This document shows, piece after piece, positions 25,918-36,074 of a stretch of 64,000 bases of DNA; within the stretch, counting starts at the first letter, position 1; each line of letters opens with the position of its first letter. The notes beneath the pieces were generated by a model. That model was given only the letters and a program-made list of their open reading frames with translations, made no database searches and was not told the origin of the DNA. The stretch comes from Lutimaribacter pacificus (GTDB lineage: Bacteria; Pseudomonadota; Alphaproteobacteria; Rhodobacterales; Rhodobacteraceae). The stretch lies in NCBI RefSeq assembly GCF_900142185.1, contig NZ_FQZZ01000004.1:62001-126000 (forward strand), given 5' to 3'. The position numbers and the translations under genes are program-made.

Positions 25918-27857
25918 GCGCGGCCCTGCGCCTCTTTCTCGCGCGCCTCGCGTTCGCGGCGCAGCCGGTCCTGCAACGCCTTGATGCGGCTGCGATCCTT
26001 CGCTGGATAGGCATCGAGCGGCGGGTTGCCGTCATACAGCGCCTGCAAGGTCACGTCGCGCGCGATGGGCGCCGCGACGGCCGATCCGCCGCCGCCATGT
26101 TCGACCACCACCGACACCGCGATCCGCGGCGCATCGAAGGGCGCGAAATTCACGAACAGCGCATGGTCGCGCCGGTCCCAGGGCAGGTCCTCGTTCCGGG
26201 TGATGCCGCGGCGGCGTTCGTCGGCGGTGATGTTGCGCACCTGGCTGGTGCCGGTCTTGCCCGCCATGCGGAATTCGTCGGTCAGGATGCGGCTGGCATA
26301 GGCGGTGCCGCGGCGGTTGTTGCTGACCGAGAACATCGCCCGGCGCACCTGCCGCAGGTTGCCCGGGTCAAGGCCCATATCCTCGCCATGTCCGGTGGGC
26401 TGTTCCATCCCGTCCACCGATTTGATCAGCCGGGGCGTCACGCTGCGCCCGGTGGCGATCCGCGCGCTCATCACCGCCAGTTGCAGCGGCGAAGTCAGAA
26501 CATAGCCCTGCCCGATCGAGGCGTTGACCGTGTCGCCGATCACCCAGTCCTGGCCGAAGCGTTCCATCTTCCACGCCTTCGTCGGCGCGACCCCGGCCTT
26601 GACAGACGACATCGGCACGTCGAAGGCGACGCCCAGCCCCAGCCGCCGCGCCATTTCCGAGATCTTCTCGATCCCGACCTTCAGCGCCAGGTCGTAGTAA
26701 TAGACATCGCAGCTTTCCCGCAGCGAGCTTTCCAGGTCCATGCTGCCATGGCCGGCGCGTTTCCAGCAATGGAACCGGCGCCCGGCGACCTCCAGGTGGC
26801 CGGGGCAATAGACGGTCTCGTCGGCGGTGACGATCCCCGCCTCCAGCGCGGCCAGCGCCGTCACCATCTTGAAGGTCGAGCCCGGCGGATACAGCCCCTG
26901 CACCGTCTTGGGCACCAGCGGGCGGTACTCGTTCTCGGTCAGGGACGCGTAATCGCCCACGGAAATGCCGCGCACGAACAGGTTGGGGTCATAGCTGGGC
27001 GACGACGCCACCGCCAGCAGGTCGCCGGTTTCGCAATCCATGACCACCGCGGCAGCGCTTTGATTGCCAAGGCGGGCCTGCACGAATTCCTGCAGGTCGC
27101 TGTCCACGCTCAGTTGCAGGTTGCCCCCGGCATGGCCCTCCCGGCGGTCAAGCTCGCGCATCACCCGGCCGGCGGCGTTCACCTCGACGCGCTTGATGCC
27201 CGCCTTGCCACGCAACAGCTCTTCGGCCTCGGCCTCGACCCCGACCTTGCCGATCTGGAACCGCGGGATGCGCAGCAGCGGATCGGGGTCTTCGATGCGC
27301 GACAGGTCGAAATCGCTGACCGGGCCGACCCGGCCGACCACATGGGCGAAATCCGGGCCGCTGGGATAGTGGCGGCTGAGCCCGACCTCGGGCGTGACGC
27401 CGGGCAGCGCGGGGCCGTTCACCGCGACCCGAGATATCTCTTCCCAGCTGACCCGGTCGGCGATGGTGACCGGCGTGTCGCCGCGCAGCTTTTCCAGGTC
27501 GGCGCGCGCGCGCTCGATCTCTTCCGGGGTGATATCGACCAGCGCCGACAGCCGCCGCAGCACCAGTTCCATGTCGCCGGCATCCTCGCGCACCATCGTG
27601 ATGCGGTAGGACGGCACGTTTTCCGCGATCACCGCGCCGTTGCGGTCGAAGATCTGGCCGCGCGCGGGCGGGATCAGACGGATGTTAATGCGGTTTTCCT
27701 CGGCCAGCAGCCGGAACTCGTCGGCCTGTTCGACCTGCAGGAACCGCATACGCAGCCCGAGCAGGCCGATGAACCCGGCCTGCAGCCCGCCCATCACCAG
27801 CGCCCGCCGCGTCAGGCGGCGCTGTCCGTCCTGGCTGTCCTTCGGATTGCGCCTCAT
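25914..27857 (-). CDS. mrdA: Penicillin-binding protein 2 (transpeptidase)
   Basis: A 647-residue class B PBP, the transpeptidase of the elongasome. A cytoplasmic basic tail and one transmembrane helix (about residues 20-40) are followed by the pedestal domain and the transpeptidase domain. The active-site serine is in YPPGSTFK (Ser327, Lys330) and the KTGTS box is at residues 534-538. ATG at 27857 overlaps the mreD stop (ATGA) and is chosen because the longer frame reads through mreD. It runs with rodA in the same operon. Confidence 0.96.
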   Translation of the reverse strand: MRRNPKDSQDGQRRLTRRALVMGGLQAGFIGLLGLRMRFLQVEQADEFRLLAEENRINIRLIPPARGQIFDRNGAVIAENVPSYRITMVREDAGDMELVLRRLSALVDITPEEIERARADLEKLRGDTPVTIADRVSWEEISRVAVNGPALPGVTPEVGLSRHYPSGPDFAHVVGRVGPVSDFDLSRIEDPDPLLRIPRFQIGKVGVEAEAEELLRGKAGIKRVEVNAAGRVMRELDRREGHAGGNLQLSVDSDLQEFVQARLGNQSAAAVVMDCETGDLLAVASSPSYDPNLFVRGISVGDYASLTENEYRPLVPKTVQGLYPPGSTFKMVTALAALEAGIVTADETVYCPGHLEVAGRRFHCWKRAGHGSMDLESSLRESCDVYYYDLALKVGIEKISEMARRLGLGVAFDVPMSSVKAGVAPTKAWKMERFGQDWVIGDTVNASIGQGYVLTSPLQLAVMSARIATGRSVTPRLIKSVDGMEQPTGHGEDMGLDPGNLRQVRRAMFSVSNNRRGTAYASRILTDEFRMAGKTGTSQVRNITADERRRGITRNEDLPWDRRDHALFVNFAPFDAPRIAVSVVVEHGGGGSAVAAPIARDVTLQALYDGNPPLDAYPAKDRSRIKALQDRLRREREAREKEAQGRA

Positions 27858-28393
27858 AACCGATGCCCCAGCGTGTCCACCTCGCCGGGGGCGGATTTCC
27901 GCAGCCCCAGCACGGCATAGGATAGCAGAACCACCAGCGGATAGACCAGAATCGTGCCCAGCGCCTGAATCGCGGTCAGCGACAGCGGTGCCTGCGGGAT
28001 CAGGAAGATCGCCGCCACCAGCCGGTAGGTCAGGGATACCCCCACTATGACGATCGCCACGCTCAGCCATTCCATCAGGAAGGGCTGGTCGCGCAGGCCG
28101 CGCATCTGCCGCTTGAGCAGCTCCGCCCCGCCAAGAACCAGCACCGCCAGCAGCCCCGGCGGGCGCTGGAACAGCAGGTCGGCCAGCAGAATCGCCAGCG
28201 CGATCGCCGGTGCGGGCACGTATTCCGGCCGCCGCACTGCCCAGGCAAAGCTCAGGCAGATCAGGTAATCGGGCGGCGCGAAACGGCGCGGCGTGAATTC
28301 CAGCGGCATGAGCTGGAGCAGGATGATGGCCAGCGCCAGGCCCAGATAGGCCGCGCGCATCGACCACAGCCGCAGGGGGGACTGGTCAATCAT
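27854..28393 (-). CDS. mreD: Rod shape-determining protein MreD
   Basis: A 179-residue inner-membrane protein with five or six hydrophobic segments, an elongasome subunit that interacts with MreC. Similarity is general for this fast-evolving family; identification rests on size, topology and position between mreC and mrdA. The start at 28393 (MIDQSPLRLWS) is preferred, since residues before it are basic mreC shadow. It overlaps mreC by eight bases and mrdA by four. Confidence 0.9.
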   Translation of the reverse strand: MIDQSPLRLWSMRAAYLGLALAIILLQLMPLEFTPRRFAPPDYLICLSFAWAVRRPEYVPAPAIALAILLADLLFQRPPGLLAVLVLGGAELLKRQMRGLRDQPFLMEWLSVAIVIVGVSLTYRLVAAIFLIPQAPLSLTAIQALGTILVYPLVVLLSYAVLGLRKSAPGEVDTLGHRL

Positions 28394-29321
28394 CGCCCGC
28401 CTCCTGACCGGCCAGCGGCGCGGCATTCGCCTCTTCCGCCGGGGCGGGGCCGGCAACGCCCGACATCGGCACCACCAGCGCGCCGGGGTCGCGCAGGGTT
28501 TCGGTGCCGGGGTTACGCAGCACGCGCAGGAATTCCAGCCGCTCGTAATCCGCCGCCAGCCGCACCCGCAGCCGCCCGCCCGGGTCCTCGGCCACCTGCC
28601 CGATCAGCAGCCCGGCGGGAAACACCCCGCCATCGCCCGCCGTCACCACCCGGTCGCCGGGCCGCACCACGTCGCGGTTTTCAAGGAACGAAACCGGCGG
28701 CGCCACCGTGTTGTCGCCCTGCACCAGCGCCCGCTGCCCCGAGGGCTGGATGATCGCGGGGATTCGGCTGGCGCTGTCGGTCAGCAGGATCACCCGCGCG
28801 GTGTTTTCCCCCACGCCCGAGATCCGCCCCACCAGCCCGATCCCGTCCATCGTGGCCCAGCCGTCGACGATGCCGTCGCGCGCGCCCACGTTCAGCAGCA
28901 CCGACTGGCGGAAGGGCGATCCGCTGTCGGCCAGCACCACCCCCGTCACATGGGTCAGCCGCGGGTCCAGCCGCACCTTGTTCAGGTCCATCAGCCGGGC
29001 GTTTTCCTGCTCAAGCTGCAGCGCGGCCTCTTTCCACGCCTTCATCTGCTGCAATTCGCGGCGCAGTTCCTGGTTCTGCCCGACCACGCGCTGATAGCTC
29101 TGGAAGTCGCGGAACAGGTTTACCGTCGCGGTCAGCGGGGTCAGCATCCATTCGAAATTCGGCACCACCGCATCGGTGATCTGGGCGCGCATCCGCTCGA
29201 CCCGCGGGCTGTCGATCCGCCATGCCAGGAACAGGCCGGCCAGACACAGGATCAGCACCCCCGTCAGCAGCCGCCGCAGGGGACCGACATAATCCTCGTC
29301 TTTGGTCCGTTCCTTTGCCAA
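28386..29321 (-). CDS. mreC: Rod shape-determining protein MreC
   Basis: A 311-residue bitopic protein: a cytoplasmic N-terminus, a transmembrane helix (about residues 18-36), a coiled coil (LRRELQQMKAWKEAALQLEQ around 85-105) and two periplasmic beta barrels (GVVLADSGSPFRQSVLLNVG; DRVVTAGDGGVFPAGLLIGQ). It activates PBP2/RodA. The initiation codon is TTG at 29321, with AAGGGGG five bases upstream. A proline/alanine-rich tail follows the second barrel. Confidence 0.95.
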   Translation of the reverse strand: MAKERTKDEDYVGPLRRLLTGVLILCLAGLFLAWRIDSPRVERMRAQITDAVVPNFEWMLTPLTATVNLFRDFQSYQRVVGQNQELRRELQQMKAWKEAALQLEQENARLMDLNKVRLDPRLTHVTGVVLADSGSPFRQSVLLNVGARDGIVDGWATMDGIGLVGRISGVGENTARVILLTDSASRIPAIIQPSGQRALVQGDNTVAPPVSFLENRDVVRPGDRVVTAGDGGVFPAGLLIGQVAEDPGGRLRVRLAADYERLEFLRVLRNPGTETLRDPGALVVPMSGVAGPAPAEEANAAPLAGQEAGDD

Positions 29322-29350
29322 GTTACCCCCTTGGTCAAAAGGTGGGCGCG

Positions 29351-30787
<1,437 letters not shown>

Positions 30788-31447
30788 ATGATCGAGTTCG
30801 ACAATGTGAGTAAGTCCTTCTGGACGGGCACCCAGCGCAAGGTGATCCTCGACCGCGTGTCGTTCCGGGTGGACCTCGGCAACTCGCTCGGCATCCTCGC
30901 CCCCAACGGCACCGGCAAGACCACCCTCATCAACATGATGGCGGGGCTGGAAAAACCCGATGAGGGCCATATCCGCCGCGAAGCCAAGATCAGCTTTCCG
31001 CTGGGCTTCATGGGCGGTGTCGTCAACAAGATCTCGGCGGTGGAAAACAGCCGCTACATCGCCCGGCTCTACGGGCTCGACCCCGATTACGTCGAGGCGT
31101 TCTGCCGCTGGATGTGCAACCTGGGCGAATATTTCGAACAGCCGCTCGGCACCTATTCCTCGGGGATGCGGGCGCGGTTTTCCTTCGCGCTGATGCTGGC
31201 GCTCGATTTCGACATCTACCTGATCGACGAGGGCATGCCCGGCTCGACCGATGTCGAATTCAACCGCAAGGCCGGGGAAATCCTGCAGGAACGCCTGCGC
31301 ACGACAACGGTGGTGATCGTGTCGCACCAGCCGCAGACCCTGGAAAAATTCGCCCGTTCGGCTGCCGTTCTGATGGGCGGCAAGCTATACATGTTCGACT
31401 CCTTGGAAGAAGCGAAACAGCTCTATGACTACGAAACCCAAGGCTAG
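30788..31447 (+). CDS. kpsT: Capsular polysaccharide ABC transporter ATPase (KpsT-like)
   Basis: A 219-residue ABC ATPase that powers export of a capsule-like polysaccharide. Walker A is APNGTGKTT (the first glycine of the consensus is Ala), the signature YSSGMRARFSF is the variant typical of KpsT, and Walker B is IYLIDEGMPG. It overlaps kpsE by 23 bases. The cognate permease KpsM is not next to it and was not found in this window, so the transporter is incomplete here. Confidence 0.88.
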   Translation: MIEFDNVSKSFWTGTQRKVILDRVSFRVDLGNSLGILAPNGTGKTTLINMMAGLEKPDEGHIRREAKISFPLGFMGGVVNKISAVENSRYIARLYGLDPDYVEAFCRWMCNLGEYFEQPLGTYSSGMRARFSFALMLALDFDIYLIDEGMPGSTDVEFNRKAGEILQERLRTTTVVIVSHQPQTLEKFARSAAVLMGGKLYMFDSLEEAKQLYDYETQG

Positions 31448-33107
31448 GAAGTTCCGTATCCGCCGCAGCGGCCCCGACGCCATGGCCCCGCGACCGCACA
31501 ATACCGCTGCGGCCCCGGACAAACCCGCGCAGGACGCCCCGCGCGAGGTGCCCCGGCCCGGCCCCGCAGCCGCCCCGCAGCCCGAACCCGCGCGCAGCGG
31601 GCAGGTCGCCTCGGCCCGCGAAACCGCCGTCGACGCCCGGATCGACGCGATCCGCCGCGAGGGGCTGACCGGCCGGCAGCTGCGCATGGCGCGGCGCGTG
31701 GCGCAGAAACACGGGTTGGCCCCCACCAGCGATTTCGACGCCGTGCGCCTGCTGCGCGAGGCCGGGATCGACCCGTTCCAGCGTTCGACGATGCTGGAAC
31801 TTGTCGTGCCCGAGGGCGAACACGGCACCGGCGAGGGCGGGGTGCAGCCGATGAACGGATTGCAGATGGCGACCGCGAAGGTGCCGGCCGACCGCGTGCA
31901 ACTGCCCCAGACCATGCCCGCCGGCGAAACCCTCCCCTCGACCGAGATCGCCCCGGCCGAACGCCGCGCCAGCGAGATCCGCAACATCCAGCGCGACATC
32001 GCCCGCCGCCGCCGCCGCAAGCTGGCGCTGCTGCTGACGCGGCTGTCCTTCTTCGTGCTCCTGCCGACGGTGATCTGCGGGTGGTATTTCTACACCATCG
32101 CCACGCCGATGTACGCCACCAAGTCCGAATTCCTGGTGATGCAGGCGGATTCGCAGGGCGGCAGCGGCCTTGGCGGGCTGCTCAGCGGCACGCAATTCGC
32201 CACCAACCAGGACAGCATCGCCACGCAATCCTACCTGCAATCGCGCGACGCGATGCAGCGCCTGAACACCGACATGGCCTTCAAGGCGCATTTCAGCCAG
32301 CAGTTCATCGACCCCGTGCAACGCCTGTCCGACGGCGCCAGCGACGAGGCCGCCTACAAGCTGTTCAAGAAGAACGTCAAGATCGGCTACGACCCGACCG
32401 AGGGCGTCATCCGCATGGAGGTCGTGGCCGCCGATCCGGCGGTTTCGGCCGATTTCTCGCACCACCTGATCGACTATGCCGAGGAACGCGTCGACCAGCT
32501 CAGCCGCGAAAAGCGCGAGGACCAGATGAAGGACGCGCGCCAGAGCCTGGAAACCGCCAAGCTGGAACGCCGCGAGGCGCAGGCGGCGCTGGTCGCCCTG
32601 CAGGAAAGCACGATCCTCGACCCCGAGGGCGAGATCGCCAGCATCCGCTCGCTTATCGGCACGCTCGAGGCGCAGCTTGTCGAGAAAAAGCTGGAACTGA
32701 ACGGCCAGTTGACCAACACCCGCCCGAACCGTGCCAGGGTCGACAGCCTGCGCACCGAGATCACCCTGATCCAGGACGAGCTGGCCCAGCAGAACAGCCG
32801 CCTGACCGACGCCACCGAGGGCGAGAATTCGCTGGCGCAGAAGGCATCGGAAATCCAGATGGCGCAGGCCGACCTGGCCACCGCCGACCTGTTCCTGCAA
32901 TCCGCGCTGCAGAACATGAAACAGACCGAGCTTGAGGCGAACCGCCAGGTGCGCTACCTCACCACCAGCGTGGAACCCGTGGCCCCGGACGCGCCGACCT
33001 ATCCGCGCAAGTTCGAAAACACGATCCTGGCCTTCCTTATCTTCTCGGGAATTTACCTCATGGTCTCACTCACCGCCTCCATCCTGCGCGAACAGGTCTC
33101 AAGCTGA
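31425..33107 (+). CDS. kpsE: Capsule polysaccharide export inner-membrane protein (KpsE-like)
   Basis: A 560-residue polysaccharide co-polymerase. The first about 175 residues are a basic, proline-rich cytoplasmic extension containing RIDAIRREGLTGRQLRMARR, absent from shorter enterobacterial KpsE. One transmembrane helix follows (LLTRLSFFVLLPTVICGWYF), then a long periplasmic coiled coil (about 330-480) and a second helix (ILAFLIFSGIYLMVSLTASI). It would link the ABC exporter to the outer-membrane channel. The ATG overlaps the end of kpsT, and the stop overlaps kdsA (TGATG). Confidence 0.85.
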   Translation: MTTKPKARKFRIRRSGPDAMAPRPHNTAAAPDKPAQDAPREVPRPGPAAAPQPEPARSGQVASARETAVDARIDAIRREGLTGRQLRMARRVAQKHGLAPTSDFDAVRLLREAGIDPFQRSTMLELVVPEGEHGTGEGGVQPMNGLQMATAKVPADRVQLPQTMPAGETLPSTEIAPAERRASEIRNIQRDIARRRRRKLALLLTRLSFFVLLPTVICGWYFYTIATPMYATKSEFLVMQADSQGGSGLGGLLSGTQFATNQDSIATQSYLQSRDAMQRLNTDMAFKAHFSQQFIDPVQRLSDGASDEAAYKLFKKNVKIGYDPTEGVIRMEVVAADPAVSADFSHHLIDYAEERVDQLSREKREDQMKDARQSLETAKLERREAQAALVALQESTILDPEGEIASIRSLIGTLEAQLVEKKLELNGQLTNTRPNRARVDSLRTEITLIQDELAQQNSRLTDATEGENSLAQKASEIQMAQADLATADLFLQSALQNMKQTELEANRQVRYLTTSVEPVAPDAPTYPRKFENTILAFLIFSGIYLMVSLTASILREQVSS

Positions 33108-33940
33108 TGCGCGTCGTCGAAATCGGAAAGCTCCGCGTTGCCAACGACGCCCCGCTGACGGTGATCGCCGGCCCCTGCCAGCTGGAAAGCGACGATCACG
33201 CCCAGATGATCGCCGGCACCATGAAAGAGGCCTGCGAAGCCGTCGGCGCGCAATTCATCTTCAAGGGCAGTTTCGACAAGGCCAACCGCACCTCGCTGTC
33301 GGGCAAGCGCGGGCTGGGGATGGACCAGGGCCTGTCGGTGCTGGCGGGCGTGAAATCCGCGCTCGATGTGCCCGTGCTGACCGATATCCACGAGATCGCC
33401 CAATGCGCCCCCGTGGCCGAAGTGGCCGATGTGCTGCAGATCCCCGCGTTCCTGTGCCGCCAGACCGACCTGTTGCTGGCCGCGGGCGAAACCGGCGCCG
33501 CGATCAACATCAAGAAGGGGCAGTTCCTTGCCCCCTGGGACATGGCCAATGTCGCCGACAAGGTCGCCAGCACCGGCAATCACCGCATCCTGCTGACCGA
33601 ACGCGGCGTCAGCTTCGGTTACAACACGCTGGTGGCGGACATGCGCTCGCTGCCGCAGATGGCGCAGACCGGCTATCCGGTGGTGATGGACGCCACCCAT
33701 GCCGTGCAACAGCCCGGCGGGCTTGGCGGCGCCTCGGGGGGCAAGCGCGAATTCGCCCCCGTCATGGCCCGCGCGGCGGTGGCCGTGGGCGTCGCGGCGG
33801 TGTTCATCGAAACCCACCAGGACCCCGACAACGCCCCCAGCGACGGGCCGAACATGATCCGCCTGCAGGACATGCCCGCGCTGCTGTCTGTGCTGATGGA
33901 CATCGACCGGATCGCCAAATCCAACCCGATCATCCTCTGA
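33107..33940 (+). CDS. kdsA: 3-deoxy-8-phosphooctulonate (KDO-8-P) synthase
   Basis: A 277-residue aldolase-type enzyme condensing phosphoenolpyruvate with arabinose 5-phosphate to make KDO-8-phosphate for lipopolysaccharide or capsule. Family segments: VIAGPCQLESDDHAQMIAG, FKGSFDKANRTSLSGKRG, DVLQIPAFLCRQTDLL and KKGQFLAPWDMANV. The start shares one base with the kpsE stop, tying KDO supply to capsule export (capsules of this class often carry a KDO linker). Confidence 0.95.
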   Translation: MRVVEIGKLRVANDAPLTVIAGPCQLESDDHAQMIAGTMKEACEAVGAQFIFKGSFDKANRTSLSGKRGLGMDQGLSVLAGVKSALDVPVLTDIHEIAQCAPVAEVADVLQIPAFLCRQTDLLLAAGETGAAINIKKGQFLAPWDMANVADKVASTGNHRILLTERGVSFGYNTLVADMRSLPQMAQTGYPVVMDATHAVQQPGGLGGASGGKREFAPVMARAAVAVGVAAVFIETHQDPDNAPSDGPNMIRLQDMPALLSVLMDIDRIAKSNPIIL

Positions 33941-33967
33941 CGCGACCGCGAACAAGGCCCTTATTTC

Positions 33968-35464
33968 ATGACCAGACCCTTGCCGAAATCCAAGCCCAAC
34001 ACATGGGAATTCCTGCGCGACCCGATGATCGCGCCCACCGGTTTCCGCGAATACGACGCGCGCTGGAAATACCCCGACGAGATCAACCTGCCCGGCATGA
34101 CGGCGCTTGGCCTCGGGCTGGGCACGCAGATGCGCAAGCGCGGCATCGCCCCGGTGATCGCGGTCGGCAACGATTACCGCGACTATTCGCTGTCGATCAA
34201 GAACGCGCTGATCGTCGGGCTGATACAGGCCGGTATCCAGGTCAGGGATATCGGCCCCGCACTGTCGCCGATGGCCTATTTCGCACAGTTTCACCTGGAC
34301 GTGCCCGCGGTGGCGATGGTCACGGCCAGCCACAACCCCAACGGCTGGACCGGGGTCAAGATGGGCTTTGACCGCCCGCTGACCCACGGCCCCGACGAGA
34401 TGGCCGAGCTGCGCGACATCGTGCTGAACGGCGAAGGCCAGCCCGCCCCCGGCGGCGGTTACGAATTCGTCCACGGCGTGCGCGAGGCGTATCTCGACGA
34501 CCTCGTGGGCGATTTCCGCATGTCACGCAAGCTGCGCGTGGTCTGCGCCACCGGCAACGGCACCGCCTCGGCCTTTGCGCCCGAGCTTTTCGAACGTATC
34601 GGGGTCGAGGTGATCCCCAGCCATAACGAGCTGGATTACACCTTTCCCAACTACAACCCCAACCCCGAAGCGATGGAAATGCTGCACGACATGGCCGCGA
34701 CCGTCAAAGCCACAGGCGCCGATTTCGCCCTGGGCTTCGACGGCGACGGCGACCGCTGCGGCGTGGTCGATGACGAGGGCGAGGAGATATTCGCCGACAA
34801 GGTCGGCGTCATCATGGCGCGCGACCTGTCCAGGCTCTACCCCGGTTCGACCTTCGTGGCCGATGTGAAATCCACCGGGCTGTTCGCCAGCGATCCCGAG
34901 TTGCAAAAAAACGGCGTAAAGGCCGATTACTGGAAAACCGGGCACAGCCACATGAAACGCCGGGTCAAGGAAATCGGCGCGCTGGCGGGGTTCGAGAAAT
35001 CCGGCCACTACTTCCTGGCCGAGCCGGTTGGCCGCGGCTACGATTGCGGGATGCGCGTCGCGGTCGAGATCTGCAAGCTGATGGACCGCAACCCGGACAT
35101 GTCGATGTCGGACCTGCGCAAGGCGCTGCCGAGAACATGGTCGACACCCACCATGTCGCCCTATGCCGCCGATACCGAGAAATACGATATCCTCGACCGG
35201 CTGGTGCAGAAACTCGTCGCCAAGGCCGAGGCCGGCGACACCATCGCCGGACGCCCGATCAAGGAGGTCGTGACCGTCAACGGCGCGCGCGTGATCCTCG
35301 ACAACGGCTCCTGGGGGCTGGTGCGGGCGTCGAGCAACACGCCCAACCTTGTGGTGGTCTGCGAAAGCAGCCAGTCCGGGGACGAGATGCGCGCGATCTT
35401 CCACGACATCGACGCGGTGATCCGCACCGAGCCCGGCGTGGGCGAATACGACCAGACGATCTGA
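33968..35464 (+). CDS. Phosphomannomutase/phosphoglucomutase
   Basis: A 498-residue alpha-D-phosphohexomutase interconverting 6- and 1-phosphates of mannose or glucose. The phosphoserine loop is VTASHNPNGWTGVKMG, the metal site is LGFDGDGDRCGVVDD, and the sugar and phosphate-binding parts include KTGHSHMKRRV and GFEKSGHYFLAEP. It would supply nucleotide-sugar precursors. It lies in the capsule operon, 28 bases after kdsA. It is AlgC/ManB-like; which sugar is preferred cannot be decided. Confidence 0.92.
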   Translation: MTRPLPKSKPNTWEFLRDPMIAPTGFREYDARWKYPDEINLPGMTALGLGLGTQMRKRGIAPVIAVGNDYRDYSLSIKNALIVGLIQAGIQVRDIGPALSPMAYFAQFHLDVPAVAMVTASHNPNGWTGVKMGFDRPLTHGPDEMAELRDIVLNGEGQPAPGGGYEFVHGVREAYLDDLVGDFRMSRKLRVVCATGNGTASAFAPELFERIGVEVIPSHNELDYTFPNYNPNPEAMEMLHDMAATVKATGADFALGFDGDGDRCGVVDDEGEEIFADKVGVIMARDLSRLYPGSTFVADVKSTGLFASDPELQKNGVKADYWKTGHSHMKRRVKEIGALAGFEKSGHYFLAEPVGRGYDCGMRVAVEICKLMDRNPDMSMSDLRKALPRTWSTPTMSPYAADTEKYDILDRLVQKLVAKAEAGDTIAGRPIKEVVTVNGARVILDNGSWGLVRASSNTPNLVVVCESSQSGDEMRAIFHDIDAVIRTEPGVGEYDQTI

Positions 35465-35479
35465 GGCAAGGGCCGGAAC

Positions 35480-36061
35480 ATGATCTTTCTCTGGCTCGCG
35501 GTCACACTTGCGGCTTTGGCAACGGCCCTGATCAACCCGGTGATAGACGGTCAGCCCATGCAGATGCCCGCCCTGGGGATCGCCGCCATTGCCGCGCTTG
35601 CCTGGCTGTACTGCCTGCGGCGTCGCTTGCGCGGTCCTCGGACGGCCGGCAAAACGATCCTCATTGACGGCTCGAACGTCATGCACTGGAACGGAGGGAA
35701 CCCGAATATCACGATCGTCCGCGACGTGGTGCAGGCGCTCGCAGCAAACGGACACGAGGTGGGGGTAATCTTTGATGCCAACGTCGGATACAAGCTTTCC
35801 GGTCGATACATGAACGATGCCACGCTGGCACGACACCTCAACCTCCCAACCAGGCATGTTCTGGTTTCGCCCAAGGGACAGCCAGCCGACGTTTTCCTTT
35901 TACAGGTCGCGCGGGACAGGAACGCGCCCATCGTCAGCAATGACCGCTTCCGCGATTGGCAGGACGATTTCCCGGAAATCGCGGAATACGGTCGCCTGAT
36001 ACATGGCGGCTATCGCGATGGCGCCCCGTATCTAAGGCCGGGCAAGGGCAAACCCGCCTGA
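35480..36061 (+). CDS. Membrane-anchored NYN/PIN-like ribonuclease (Zc3h12a-type)
   Basis: A 193-residue protein. Residues 1-50 hold two hydrophobic segments (LWLAVTLAALATALI; MPALGIAAIAALAWLYCL) followed by basic residues, suggesting an inner-membrane anchor with a cytoplasmic domain. From residue 58, ILIDGSNVMHW, then HEVGVIFDANVGYKL and ADVFLLQVARDRNAPIVSND, RFRDW match the NYN/Regnase-like nuclease fold with its acidic metal ligands. Codon usage is slightly less G+C-biased than in the neighbours. It starts 15 bases after the phosphohexomutase gene and could be co-transcribed. An RNA substrate is inferred from the family only. Confidence 0.72.
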   Translation: MIFLWLAVTLAALATALINPVIDGQPMQMPALGIAAIAALAWLYCLRRRLRGPRTAGKTILIDGSNVMHWNGGNPNITIVRDVVQALAANGHEVGVIFDANVGYKLSGRYMNDATLARHLNLPTRHVLVSPKGQPADVFLLQVARDRNAPIVSNDRFRDWQDDFPEIAEYGRLIHGGYRDGAPYLRPGKGKPA

Positions 36062-36074
36062 CAGCGCCGCCCCC

